Source: JANNMJ01 sp031425525 (GTDB lineage: Bacteria > Bacteroidota > Bacteroidia > Cytophagales > Hymenobacteraceae). Taken from it: 64,000 nucleotides of DNA. The notes under the pieces were generated by a model, which worked only from the letters and a program-made list of their open reading frames with translations, was not told the DNA's origin and made no database searches. The translations under genes were made by a program, and so were the position numbers. The stretch is taken from the NCBI GenBank assembly GCA_031425525.1, contig JANPJM010000030.1, forward strand, positions 8,331 to 72,330, read 5' to 3'. Each line of letters starts with the position of its first letter. Position 1 is the stretch's first letter. Positions 1-10,700 of this stretch are shown here, in pieces.

Positions 1-611
1 TCGTCAAAAGCAAAAAGACGGGGATGCAAATGGGCGGCGTCATTTATTCGGATTCGGCCGATAAAGCCGCGCGGTTTATTATGAACTGCAATCAGAAGAA
101 AATACCGCTGGTGTTTGTGCAGGATGTCAGCGGGTTTATGGTCGGCTCGGCCTCCGAGCATAACGGTATCATTAAAGACGGCGCCAAAATGGTGTCGGCG
201 ATGGCGAATTCGGTGGTGCCGAAATTCACCGTACTCGTCGGTAATTCCTACGGCGCGGGTAATTACGCGATGTGCGGCAAAGCCTACGACCCGCGCCTGA
301 TCGTGGCGTGGCCCACGGCCCAACTGGCGGTGATGAGCGGCGCAGCGGCGGCCAACACGCTGCTGCAAATCCAGGTAGCCAGCCTAAAAGCCAAAGGCGA
401 AACCATCACCCCGGAAGCCGAAAAAGAGCTGCTCGACCGCATCAAAGCCCGCTACGACGAGCAGCTTTCGCCGTACTACGCGGCGGCGCGCCTCTGGGTC
501 GATGCCATCATCGACCCCCTCGACACGCGCCGCGTTCTCTCCGAAGGCATCGCAGCGGCGAATAACGCGCCCATTACGTGGGCGTACAATGTGGGCGTGA
601 TTCAGACGTGA
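1..611 (+). CDS. acyl-CoA carboxylase subunit beta (carboxyltransferase), C-terminal part
   Basis: This is the C-terminal ~203 residues of a biotin-dependent acyl-CoA carboxylase carboxyltransferase subunit (propionyl- or methylcrotonyl-CoA type), which moves the carboxyl group from biotin to the acyl-CoA. The reading frame is open from base 3, upstream of the first ATG at 24, so the gene continues off the left edge. Visible family features are 'ADKAARFI', 'PLVFVQDVSGFMVG', 'GIIKDGAKM', 'GNSYGAGNYAMCGKAYDPR' and the ending 'DPLDTR', all from the C-terminal carboxyltransferase domain. Which acyl-CoA is used cannot be told from this part. The HMG-CoA lyase-like gene at the other end of the window could share leucine catabolism with a methylcrotonyl-CoA carboxylase, but this is only a possibility. 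Confidence 0.93.
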   Translation, partial: VKSKKTGMQMGGVIYSDSADKAARFIMNCNQKKIPLVFVQDVSGFMVGSASEHNGIIKDGAKMVSAMANSVVPKFTVLVGNSYGAGNYAMCGKAYDPRLIVAWPTAQLAVMSGAAAANTLLQIQVASLKAKGETITPEAEKELLDRIKARYDEQLSPYYAAARLWVDAIIDPLDTRRVLSEGIAAANNAPITWAYNVGVIQT

Positions 612-621
612 GTCGGGTGCG

Positions 622-674
622 CGCAGCGACGCTACGCTGACGCAGCGTCTCTGCGAAGCCTCCGCGTCGCTGCG
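622..674. repeat. intergenic palindrome
   Basis: CGCAGCGACGC at 622-632 is the inverse of GCGTCGCTGCG at 664-674, giving an 11-bp stem with a loop that also contains 'gcagcg' motifs. It lies between the carboxylase stop and the next start. It may act as a 3' end structure of the carboxylase message or be a small repetitive palindrome. No T tract follows, so it is not a classical terminator. Confidence 0.5.
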
Positions 675-709
675 GGAAATATTTCGCTCACAAGCATGTT
701 AGGCTCCGA

Positions 710-1603
710 ATGACGACTGCCGAAATCAAAGCCCTGCTCTCGCTCCTCGACGACTCCGACCCCGAAGTCGCCGCGCACGTCCATCACCGCCTCGAAACCC
801 TCGGCGAAGCGGTCATCCCCGTCGTGGAGGAAATCTGGGAGTCTTCCCTCGACCCCGAAGAGCAGCACCGGCTCGAAGAACTCGTCCACCGCCTGCAATT
901 TGAAGGCTTGCAGCGTCGCCTCGCGGCCTGGAAAGAAGGTGGCGGCGCCGACCTGCTCGAAGGGATGCTCCTCGTCAATCAATACCAATACCCCGACGTA
1001 GACCTCGCCGCCCTGCACCGTGCCCTCGACGAGTATTATTACGAAGCCTGGGTGATGCTGCGGCCCGACATGCACCCCTTCGACCAGGTAAAAGCCCTGA
1101 ATTACGTGCTGTTTCGGCAGGCACGGTTTGCCGCCAACACGCAGCATTTTCACTCGCCCGCGAACTCGATGCTCGGCCGCGTCCTCGAAAGTCGGCGTGG
1201 CAATCCGCTGACGTTGTGCGTCATTTTTCTGCTGTTGGCGCGCCGCTTGGGGATGCCGATCCACGGCGTAAACCTGCCCAACCTGTTCATCCTCACCTGG
1301 AAGCCGACGGGCGGCGCGGGCACCGGCCAAGCGCAGTTTTACATCAACGCCTACAATCGCGGCCTCCTGCTCACCCGCGAAGACATCGCCACGTACGTGC
1401 AGCAGCTCGGCCTACCCGAAGCCGATATTTATTTCGAGCCCTGCACGAATCTCGACATTGTGCGGCGTGCGTTCCGCAACCTCGCGCTGTCGTTCGAGAA
1501 ACTCAACGAGCCGCAGAAATCCCGCGAGGTAAATTTATTGCTGGATGTATTGGGCGAGGAGCGCGCGGCGGCGGCGGGGGAAGAAGGGGAAGGGGAGGAG
1601 TAG
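710..1603 (+). CDS. SirB1-family / transglutaminase-like protein
   Basis: A 297-residue protein of the SirB1/UPF0162 group with a transglutaminase-like core (Transglut_core2). The N-terminal ~90 residues are helical and rich in Leu/Glu (HEAT-like 'DDSDPEVAAHVHHRLETLG'). The core holds 'NYVLFRQARFAANTQHFHSPANSMLGRVLESRRGNPLTLCVIFLLLARRLGMPI', where the cysteine of 'LTLCVIF' sits at the position of the family nucleophile. The C-terminus ends in a Glu/Gly-rich tail. The biochemical role of these proteins is not established; SirB1 was named for an effect on Salmonella invasion genes. The ATG at 710 begins immediately at the conserved N-terminus. The 30-bp gap to the next gene allows co-transcription. 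Confidence 0.8.
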   Translation: MTTAEIKALLSLLDDSDPEVAAHVHHRLETLGEAVIPVVEEIWESSLDPEEQHRLEELVHRLQFEGLQRRLAAWKEGGGADLLEGMLLVNQYQYPDVDLAALHRALDEYYYEAWVMLRPDMHPFDQVKALNYVLFRQARFAANTQHFHSPANSMLGRVLESRRGNPLTLCVIFLLLARRLGMPIHGVNLPNLFILTWKPTGGAGTGQAQFYINAYNRGLLLTREDIATYVQQLGLPEADIYFEPCTNLDIVRRAFRNLALSFEKLNEPQKSREVNLLLDVLGEERAAAAGEEGEGEE

Positions 1604-1632
1604 GCGGAAGTGTTACAAAAACGCACCACACA

Positions 1633-1935
1633 ATGCCAAAGATTTACGAGTACCTCGGAATTATTTTTCTGATTTATACTGACGACCATCTGCCAATTCA
1701 CGTCCATGCGCAGTATGGCGATTTCGAGAACAAAATTGAGTTGTATTACGAGTCGGGTGAGTTAGTTGAACTGGTGTTCCAGCGAGTGCGTGGTAAGAAG
1801 GAATTGCCCGCCGCGCAGCGCAAGCAAGCTGATGCATTGGTGCGCGAGTATCACCTGAGCATTGTGGATAAATGGAACGAAGTGATGGTATTTGGACGTA
1901 AACCGCTTTTCGAGCGAATTTCCAAGAAAGGATGA
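1633..1935 (+). CDS. DUF4160 domain protein
   Basis: A 100-residue protein beginning 'MPKIYEYLGIIFLIYTDDH'. It carries the DUF4160 signature of a hydrophobic start followed by 'HLPIHVHAQYGDFENKIEL'. The stop codon overlaps the start of the next gene (ATGA at 1932-1935), so the two are translationally coupled. DUF4160 and DUF2442 genes are commonly found side by side as small accessory pairs, and a toxin-antitoxin-like role has been suspected. No activity is established here. The open frame extends upstream to 1216 inside the previous gene, but the ATG at 1633 gives a protein of normal family size. Confidence 0.85.
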   Translation: MPKIYEYLGIIFLIYTDDHLPIHVHAQYGDFENKIELYYESGELVELVFQRVRGKKELPAAQRKQADALVREYHLSIVDKWNEVMVFGRKPLFERISKKG

Positions 1936-2198
1936 CACCTCTAGCCGTTACCACCGCTCGACATTTAACTGCTTACGTCGTGGCCGTCACGTTCAGCGAT
2001 GGCACGACGCAGGACATTGATTTCGGCCCCATACTAGACCAATTTGGCCCGACTGATTACCGCGCCATCTATCGTCAGCCCGAATACTTTCGCGCTTTTG
2101 CTATCGAGAACGGTAATCTGGTGTGGGGCGAAGACTGGGATCTTATATTTCCGGTCTGGAAACTCCACCAAAACCGGCTGACGGTGGCGGTGCATTGA
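1932..2198 (+). CDS. DUF2442 domain protein
   Basis: An 88-residue protein overlapping the DUF4160 gene by four bases. It has the DUF2442 pattern: 'YVVAVTFSDGTTQDIDFGPIL', 'FRAFAIENGNLVWGEDWDLIF'. Members of this family are small beta-rich proteins, often partnered with DUF4160 or other short genes. Function is unknown; a partner or antitoxin-like role is an inference from gene order only. Confidence 0.85.
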   Translation: MTPLAVTTARHLTAYVVAVTFSDGTTQDIDFGPILDQFGPTDYRAIYRQPEYFRAFAIENGNLVWGEDWDLIFPVWKLHQNRLTVAVH

Positions 2199-2350
2199 CC
2201 TCGCGCCTCGCAGACGTATTTCCACTATCCGGCACGAGCCGGAGACACGCTCCGTTCAGAGCAGCGAGTGGGGTTGATTACTTCTGCCAGAATAGTTCGA
2301 AACTCGCGCGAGTCTCCAGCCGCGTGTAGAACCAGTGAATAGACCCGCAC

Positions 2351-2659
2351 CTACGCCACCACAATACCCGTACGCTTGATTTCTTCGGTGAAGGCGTCGC
2401 CGTCGGCGAAATAGGCGGTTTGGAAGGTGTGGGGCTCGATGACAATGTAGTTGCCCATCAAGTGGCCGAACTGGCGTACATCGAGCGCGCCGGCACCGGT
2501 GAATGAATCGGCCACCAGCGCGACGTCAATGTCCGACCATTCGTGCTGCTCGTTGCGGGCAAACGAGCCGAACAGGATAACCTGCCGCACGGGTACGATT
2601 TGCCGCACTTCGTGGGCGAAGCGTTTTACAAGGTCGACGGCAGCTTGTTGCGTAACCAT
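2351..2659 (-). CDS. minimal nucleotidyltransferase (MNT-like)
   Basis: A ~102-residue protein with the nucleotidyltransferase signature 'ILFGSFARNEQHEWSDIDVALV', i.e. GSFAR followed by the metal-binding D-x-D. This is typical of the small MNT proteins that usually pair with a HEPN protein in toxin-antitoxin loci, the MNT antitoxin adenylylating the HEPN toxin. No HEPN protein is visible beside it, so it is a solo copy. An upstream ATG at 2707 would add 16 Pro/Arg-rich residues; the ATG at 2659 (MVTQQAAVDL) fits the family better. The gene faces away from carB and converges on the DUF4160/DUF2442 pair. Confidence 0.8.
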   Translation of the reverse strand: MVTQQAAVDLVKRFAHEVRQIVPVRQVILFGSFARNEQHEWSDIDVALVADSFTGAGALDVRQFGHLMGNYIVIEPHTFQTAYFADGDAFTEEIKRTGIVVA

Positions 2660-2792
2660 TGACGGAGGAGGGTGGCGCGGTCGCAAGGTCGGCCGCGTGT
2701 GATGCAAACGTTGCCTTAGGTCACGCCCGCGTTACAAATGCGTGATAACAGGGAGTGACGATGCCCGTGAGTTGTGGCTTCATGCTCTAGGT

Positions 2793-3203
2793 CTACCGTA
2801 TAGAGTTCAAGTGCCTTAGGTCTCTTGCTAGAAAAAAGATGCAATCGGAAAGAAGAATTTTTATTACTTTATCGGTCTCGTGTATTAACACCGGCTCTTC
2901 ATCGCCGGATAGAGGATCTTTTTGCATAGACAAGATAATTTTTTGAAAAACCAAAACAAGGTGATTTTCTTCGTGCCGTGTATAGGCGCGGCTCAGAAAA
3001 CCTTTTCTTTTAGGTTCATAACCTGTTTCTAATGAGTCTGGTACGACTAATTGGACGTAGTTCCATTGCTCAGCAATTGAACTGTAAGGTACTAGGCGGG
3101 GGGTATCAGATCGCGTGCGTGAAACTCGAACAGGTGTATCGGGACAATCCGGCCCATGTTGCCAGTTGTCCTGTTTTTCTATGACGTAATGGTCACTCAG
3201 CAT
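2793..3203 (-). CDS. hypothetical protein in an AT-richer patch
   Basis: A 136-residue open frame beginning 'MLSDHYVIEKQDNWQHGPDC'. I recognise no family. It has no signal peptide and no membrane segment; the C-terminal third ('KVIKILLSDCIFFLARDLRHL') is hydrophobic and basic. Base composition is visibly more AT-rich and codon choice less GC3-biased than in flanking carB, which suggests recent acquisition. It ends about 85 bp before the start side of the nucleotidyltransferase gene and starts 29 bp past the carB stop, on the same strand. It could be a real accessory gene or a decaying one. Confidence 0.5.
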   Translation of the reverse strand: MLSDHYVIEKQDNWQHGPDCPDTPVRVSRTRSDTPRLVPYSSIAEQWNYVQLVVPDSLETGYEPKRKGFLSRAYTRHEENHLVLVFQKIILSMQKDPLSGDEEPVLIHETDKVIKILLSDCIFFLARDLRHLNSIR

Positions 3204-3232
3204 GGCTATGTCAGGTTTATGAATTTTTGGTG

Positions 3233-6052
<2,820 letters not shown>

Positions 6053-6102
6053 AGCCGAAGCGGCGGGGTTGCGCCTGAAATCTCAGGCCGCCGTTCGGGT
6101 TG

Positions 6103-6130
6103 CGAAGGTACGGCGGGGGCGGGGCTGCAA
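6103..6130 (-). promoter_or_regulatory. candidate carB promoter (TTG-N17-TACCTTCG)
   Basis: On the minus strand a TTG (complement of 6128-6130) is followed 17 bases later by TACCTTCG (complement of 6103-6110), one mismatch from the Bacteroidota -7 consensus TAnnTTTG. It lies about 50 bases upstream of the carB ATG. On the opposite strand TATTTTTG at 6132-6139 is an exact -7 box 23 bases before the gene at 6162, but lacks a well-placed TTG. Confidence 0.4.
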
Positions 6131-6161
6131 CTATTTTTGCTGATCCGTAAGTCATACGCTG

Positions 6162-6668
6162 ATGAAACCCGTTTCTCGCCTACTCATCCTGCCTCCGAAA
6201 AATACCGGTGATGCCCCTTGGTGGGTGTTGCTGCTGTTGTCGCCATTCTTGCTGGCCGCAATAGTGTTCAGCATCGTGTTGGAAGGCTGCGCCGCCCTAC
6301 TTAACAAGGTTACAGGCGATGAGAGCGTATTTGAAGGCATGGAAAAACGCTCGGGTGAATCCATCTGCACCTTCACGAGGCAACTGGATTACCGCAACCT
6401 CGACCCGGTGGTCATTCGGGCGGTGTACGAGGAAATACGAACTGCCTACGGCTGGCTGGAGGAGTATGGCCCGTTTCCGTTGCGGGCGACGGATCGGATT
6501 TTCGATGAACTGTGCATCGACGGCGACGACATCAGTTTCAATATGCTGCCGGCAATTTCGCATCGGGCACAGCGGTCGTTGGAAACGAATATGGTGCCTG
6601 ATCCACTGATTTCTTATACAGCCGGAGAACTGGTCACCTATCTGAGCGCACAGCCGCATCTGTCGTAG
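6162..6668 (+). CDS. small membrane-anchored protein with a DUF1493/acyl-carrier-like tail
   Basis: A 168-residue protein with one strong membrane segment near the N-terminus (~residues 20-48, 'WWVLLLLSPFLLAAIVFSIV'). The soluble part includes 'RIFDELCIDGDDISFNMLPAI', which resembles the 'DL-IDGDDA' centre of DUF1493 proteins, a group with a carrier-protein-like fold. I see no phosphopantetheine Ser motif (DSL), so carrier function is unlikely. It is divergent from carB and precedes a convergent acetyltransferase. The family assignment is tentative. Confidence 0.55.
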   Translation: MKPVSRLLILPPKNTGDAPWWVLLLLSPFLLAAIVFSIVLEGCAALLNKVTGDESVFEGMEKRSGESICTFTRQLDYRNLDPVVIRAVYEEIRTAYGWLEEYGPFPLRATDRIFDELCIDGDDISFNMLPAISHRAQRSLETNMVPDPLISYTAGELVTYLSAQPHLS

Positions 6669-6744
6669 CGGCACTTGATACTCAGCAGCCCGCTCTGCTT
6701 CATCGAAATTGCGTTGGAGTCATTGTGTTTCAGCACGCAATGCG

Positions 6745-7296
6745 CTACTCAGCAGCCAGCCGCGAATACACCACCGAATCGCGGTACTGGCCATTGAAAA
6801 ACTGATTTTCGCGAAAAAGGCCTTCCTGCACAAAGCCGTTGCGCTCGATCAGCTTGCGCGAGGCGGCATTTTCGGGGCGGATGATGGCCTCGATGGAATG
6901 CAGATTCATTGCGCCGAAACCATAGGCGATGGTGGCGGCGAGGGCTTCGTCCATCAGCCCCTGCCCGTGGTAGTCGGCGTGCAGAATGTAGCCGATTTCG
7001 GCTCGGTGAGCGTCGGGATAGATTCGGACGTAGCCGATCATCCCGATGAGCGTGTCGTCGCCGACGCGGCAGATGGCCCAATTGATTTTTTCGTTTTGCA
7101 CCTGGCCGTCGCGCATCAGCGTGAGTAGGGCCGCCGCATCGGCGGGGGTTTGAGCAATGGGCCGGGGGATAAATTCCATCAGCGCCGGGTTCGAGCGGAT
7201 GACGAAAAGGGCGTCGGCGTCGGTTGGGCGCGGCTCGCGTAACGTTAGGCGGGCCGTGGTGAGTGTTGGGAAAGGCGCGAAATTGAGCGTCAGCAT
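6745..7296 (-). CDS. GNAT family N-acetyltransferase (RimJ/RimL-like)
   Basis: A 183-residue acetyltransferase that transfers acetyl from acetyl-CoA to an amine, probably of protein N-termini or a small molecule. The order of motifs is that of the RimJ/RimL subgroup: 'TARLTLREPRPTDADALF', 'IGMIGYVRIYPDAHRAEIGYIL' (motif A strand), 'YHGQGLMDEALAATIAYGF' (acetyl-CoA loop), 'IEAIIRPENAASRKLIERNGFVQEGLFR'. The frame is open upstream to 7449 but those residues belong to the shadow of the neighbouring MGMT gene; the ATG at 7296 gives the usual family length. Confidence 0.9.
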   Translation of the reverse strand: MLTLNFAPFPTLTTARLTLREPRPTDADALFVIRSNPALMEFIPRPIAQTPADAAALLTLMRDGQVQNEKINWAICRVGDDTLIGMIGYVRIYPDAHRAEIGYILHADYHGQGLMDEALAATIAYGFGAMNLHSIEAIIRPENAASRKLIERNGFVQEGLFRENQFFNGQYRDSVVYSRLAAE

Positions 7297-7345
7297 AGTA
7301 TCCGCAAAAGTGCGTTGCTCCCCGCGCTCGCGCCGTTGGAACACC

Positions 7346-7717
7346 TCAACCCAGCTCTTTCGCCGGATCCCAGAAACGGGCGGTAAAATCGGTAATGCGG
7401 TCGTCCTGCACCGGCACACCTTCAGCTTCCAGGGCGTGCTGCATCGCATCTGGCGAGCCGAAATGGTGCTTGCCGGTGAGCATCCCTAAGCGGTTTACCA
7501 CGCGGTGGCACGCGAGCCCGACCACGGCGTGGCCGGCCATCATCGCCCAGCCTACGGTGCGCGCGCCGGATTTGGCACCGAGGTACGACGCAATGGCGCC
7601 ATAGCTCGTCACGCGGCCCGGCGGAATAAGCCGCACGATGTCGTGGACATCGTGGAAAAAATCGGATGGGGATGGTGAAGGGATTTCGAGAGATCGAGAG
7701 ATTTTTGCTTTGCTCAT
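7346..7717 (-). CDS. MGMT family (alkyltransferase-like) protein
   Basis: A ~123-residue single-domain member of the O6-alkylguanine-DNA alkyltransferase family, involved in recognising alkylated DNA. It has the helix-turn-helix/Tyr segment 'IPPGRVTSYGAIASYLG', the Asn-hinge-like region and the active-site segment 'VGLACHRVVNRLGMLTGKHHF'. The reactive cysteine is present, but the canonical PCHRV is ACHRV. The N-terminal domain of Ogt/Ada is absent, so the protein has the size of alkyltransferase-like proteins. Start chosen at ATG 7717 (MSKAKISRSLEIP). Whether it is a repair transferase or a lesion-sensing ATL-like protein cannot be decided from sequence alone. Confidence 0.88.
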   Translation of the reverse strand: MSKAKISRSLEIPSPSPSDFFHDVHDIVRLIPPGRVTSYGAIASYLGAKSGARTVGWAMMAGHAVVGLACHRVVNRLGMLTGKHHFGSPDAMQHALEAEGVPVQDDRITDFTARFWDPAKELG

Positions 7718-7755
7718 ACTATTTGGCGTGTGGCATAATGGCTCGGCTACCCAGT

Positions 7756-10700
7756 TCACCTGCTGCCCACGGCTACCGTTTCTTTGAACACTTTCACGGC
7801 GCCCTTCAAATCGAAGAACTCGGCGTAGAGGACGTAATAGCCCGTGGCCACGCGGCGGTTATTGTCGTCTTCGCCCTGCCACTGAAAAGTGCCGCTGGTG
7901 GCGAGGGTTTGGTTGCGGGCAAGCTTGCGGATGAGGCGCCCCTGTGAGTCGAAAATCGTGAAATTGGCCGTATAGCCCGCGCCGGGCACCACGTACGTGA
8001 TGTCGGCAAACTCGGCGCCGCCTTGGCCGGGCGTAATCACGCGCGGAACGATTTTCACGGTGTTGTCGGGCAGGTCGTAGGTGGCGCGCGATTGCGAATT
8101 GACGCGCCCCGGCGTGGCAAACCCCACCGTACTGGCGGCGGAGTGAAAGTTGGTCGGGTCGGAGGGGCCATCGAGGCGGATGCGTTCCAGGGAAACGCCT
8201 TCTTCGTTGGTCAGCAAGGGCGTATGCTGGCGCTCGTCGTAGGCGTAGCGGTCGAGTTCGGTGCTGTCGGGTGCAAGTAGCACGACCGTCCCGGCGTCGT
8301 CGGAGTAGGAGGGGAGCGCCGCCACCCGCACCAGCCGCGCGCGGTCGGTGGAAGCGGGGTACTGCGCCGCCACCGTGTCGGGCGCCACCGTGAGGGCGGC
8401 CAAACTGCCGGGCGGCAGCGCGAAATTCGGCAGCGCCTTCAACTGATACAGTGAATCATCGCGTAGGGTGGCGAGGAAATAGCCGTCCAAATCAAGCTGT
8501 TTGGTAGAACGGTTGACGATTTCAACGAAATCGACGCCGCCGGCGCGCGGGTTGAACAGGATTTCGTTGATGACTACATCGGTGGGGCGCGGCGTTTCGG
8601 GCACCAGCACGTTGGCCGTGAGCGGTTGGGTGGCGCCGGCGCAGCCCGTCAGGCCGGTCACGGTCAGCGGTACGGTTCGGCCGGGCGTCAGGGGCGCGCT
8701 CAACGTCAGGCGTACTTCACGCCATTCGGGGCCGCGCACGGTGGCGGCCGTCACGAGCGGGCCACCACCGCCAAGGACATAGCGCGCGGGATCGGCGGCA
8801 GTCAGTGAATCGAGCTTTTCGGTGAAAAACAGTCGTAGTCCGCTCGGTGTGCCATTTATGGAGGCCACCCGAACCCTTGCCAGCGCGGGCGCAGCGAGGG
8901 CCGCGAGCGTCGAATCGCGCGAATTGAGGCGGCCGGGCGTGCCGCCGGTGGAATCGCGTGAGGCGCCCCAGTTGGCGGCCAGGCCGCAGGGTTTGGCGCG
9001 GTCGATCATCTCCAGCGCCCAGCCGCCGTCTTTCTTGGCGGGGTTGCGGTACCAGTCATCGGTGTAAGCCACCGAAAACAGCAACTGACCATCGGCGCGG
9101 CGCAGCGTGAGGGTGTCGGCGGCGTTGGTGAGGCTGGGAAAGTTGGTGAGGGCGAAGATTTTACGCACGCCGATAGCGATAAACAAGGCGGCGCGCGTCG
9201 AGCCGCATACCACCGCATACTCACCGGGTTCGAGGGTGGCGTCGGGCGCGAAAACGGCGACCGTGCTGCTGCCCGGCTTGCCCAACCGCACATCGGCGAG
9301 GGTCAGGACGCGCGCCGTGGGGTTATGAATTTCGAGGTATTCAGTAATTGGTAGGCTGATGGATGGCGATTCGTCGGCGAGGATTTCGGTGATGAGTACC
9401 TCGTACAGTTCCGGCAACTCGCCCAGTCCAAAGCTCAGGACGGTGGCTGTGGCGGGGGTGTTCCCCGAACAATCGGCCACACCGCTGATGGTGAGCGTGT
9501 AGCGCGTGCCCGCCACCAACGGCGCGCTGAGTGTCAGGAAAACGAACCGGAGCGAATCGGCCCGAAAATCCACTGCCGTAACGGCGCTGCCGGGCGCCGC
9601 CACGAAGCGCGCCACAGTGGCCGTCAGCGTATCGATAGCCTCTGAAAATTGCACGCGGAGGCGCGTTGGGCTCAGCACGGCTACGGCCAGCGGCGTGGGC
9701 GCACGCACGTCGGGCGCGCTGCTGCTCACCGAATTGATACGGCCGGGGGTGCCGCCGTTCATATCATTGGACGCCACCCAGTTGGCGGCATCGCTGCACG
9801 GCAGACCCGCGTTTATCTTCTCCAACGACCAGCCGCCGTCGTCCTTCACGGGGTCGCGGTACCAATCGTCGGTATAATTGACTTCATCGACGCGCACCCC
9901 CGTGGAGCTCAAAAGGCGCACGCGGTCGGCGGTGAGGTTGAGAGACGGCAAGCCCGCAACACCGACGATGCGTACTGCCGCACCCAAAAATGCGCGGTAG
10001 GCGGTGGTGTCGGTCGTGCGCGTCAGTACCACATACTGACCGGGCGCCAGGTAGCCGGCCCCCACCGTGCCCACGCTCGTGGTGCCGTCCTGCACGCGCC
10101 AGCCGCTGAGATCGAAGGTTTTAGTGGAGCCGTTGAACACCTCCACGAATTGCGCGGCGGGCAACAGAGTCAGCGGGTTGCCCGCCGGGACACTCGTATC
10201 CACGAACAACTCCGTAATCCGCACATCGCCGGCCACGGCCGTAGCGCCGAGCAGCAGCGTCGTGACCAAAGGCGGCGTCGCCACATTACCCGAACAATCG
10301 GCTACGTTGGTGATGGTAAGCGTATAGCGCGTGCCGGGTACCAGCGCGCCGCTTAGTGTGAGCGTGACGAACCGCAGCGAATCGGCGCGAAAATCAACGG
10401 CCGTGACGCTCAGGCCTCCCGTGAGCGTGAAGCGCCCGATGGTCGCCGTAAGCGTATCGATGGCTTCCGTAAATTCAACTTCCACGCGGGTAGGTGCCAG
10501 CACGGTAGCCCGCGCCAGCGCGGGTGGCGTAACATCGGGCGTGGTGCTGTTTACTGAGTTGATACGGCCGGGTGTGCCGCCGCTCACATCCGTAGAAGCC
10601 AGCCAGTTATCGGCATCTGAACACGGCCGCACCGCCCGGATTTTCTCCAATGACCAGCCGCCCGCCGCTTTTACGGGGTCGCGGTACCAGTCATCGGTGT

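Noticed and set aside
2199..2350. Possible hairpin CCGGCACGAGCCGG near 2229
   Set aside because: The stem is only four to five pairs and no T tract follows, so a terminator for the DUF2442 gene is not supported.
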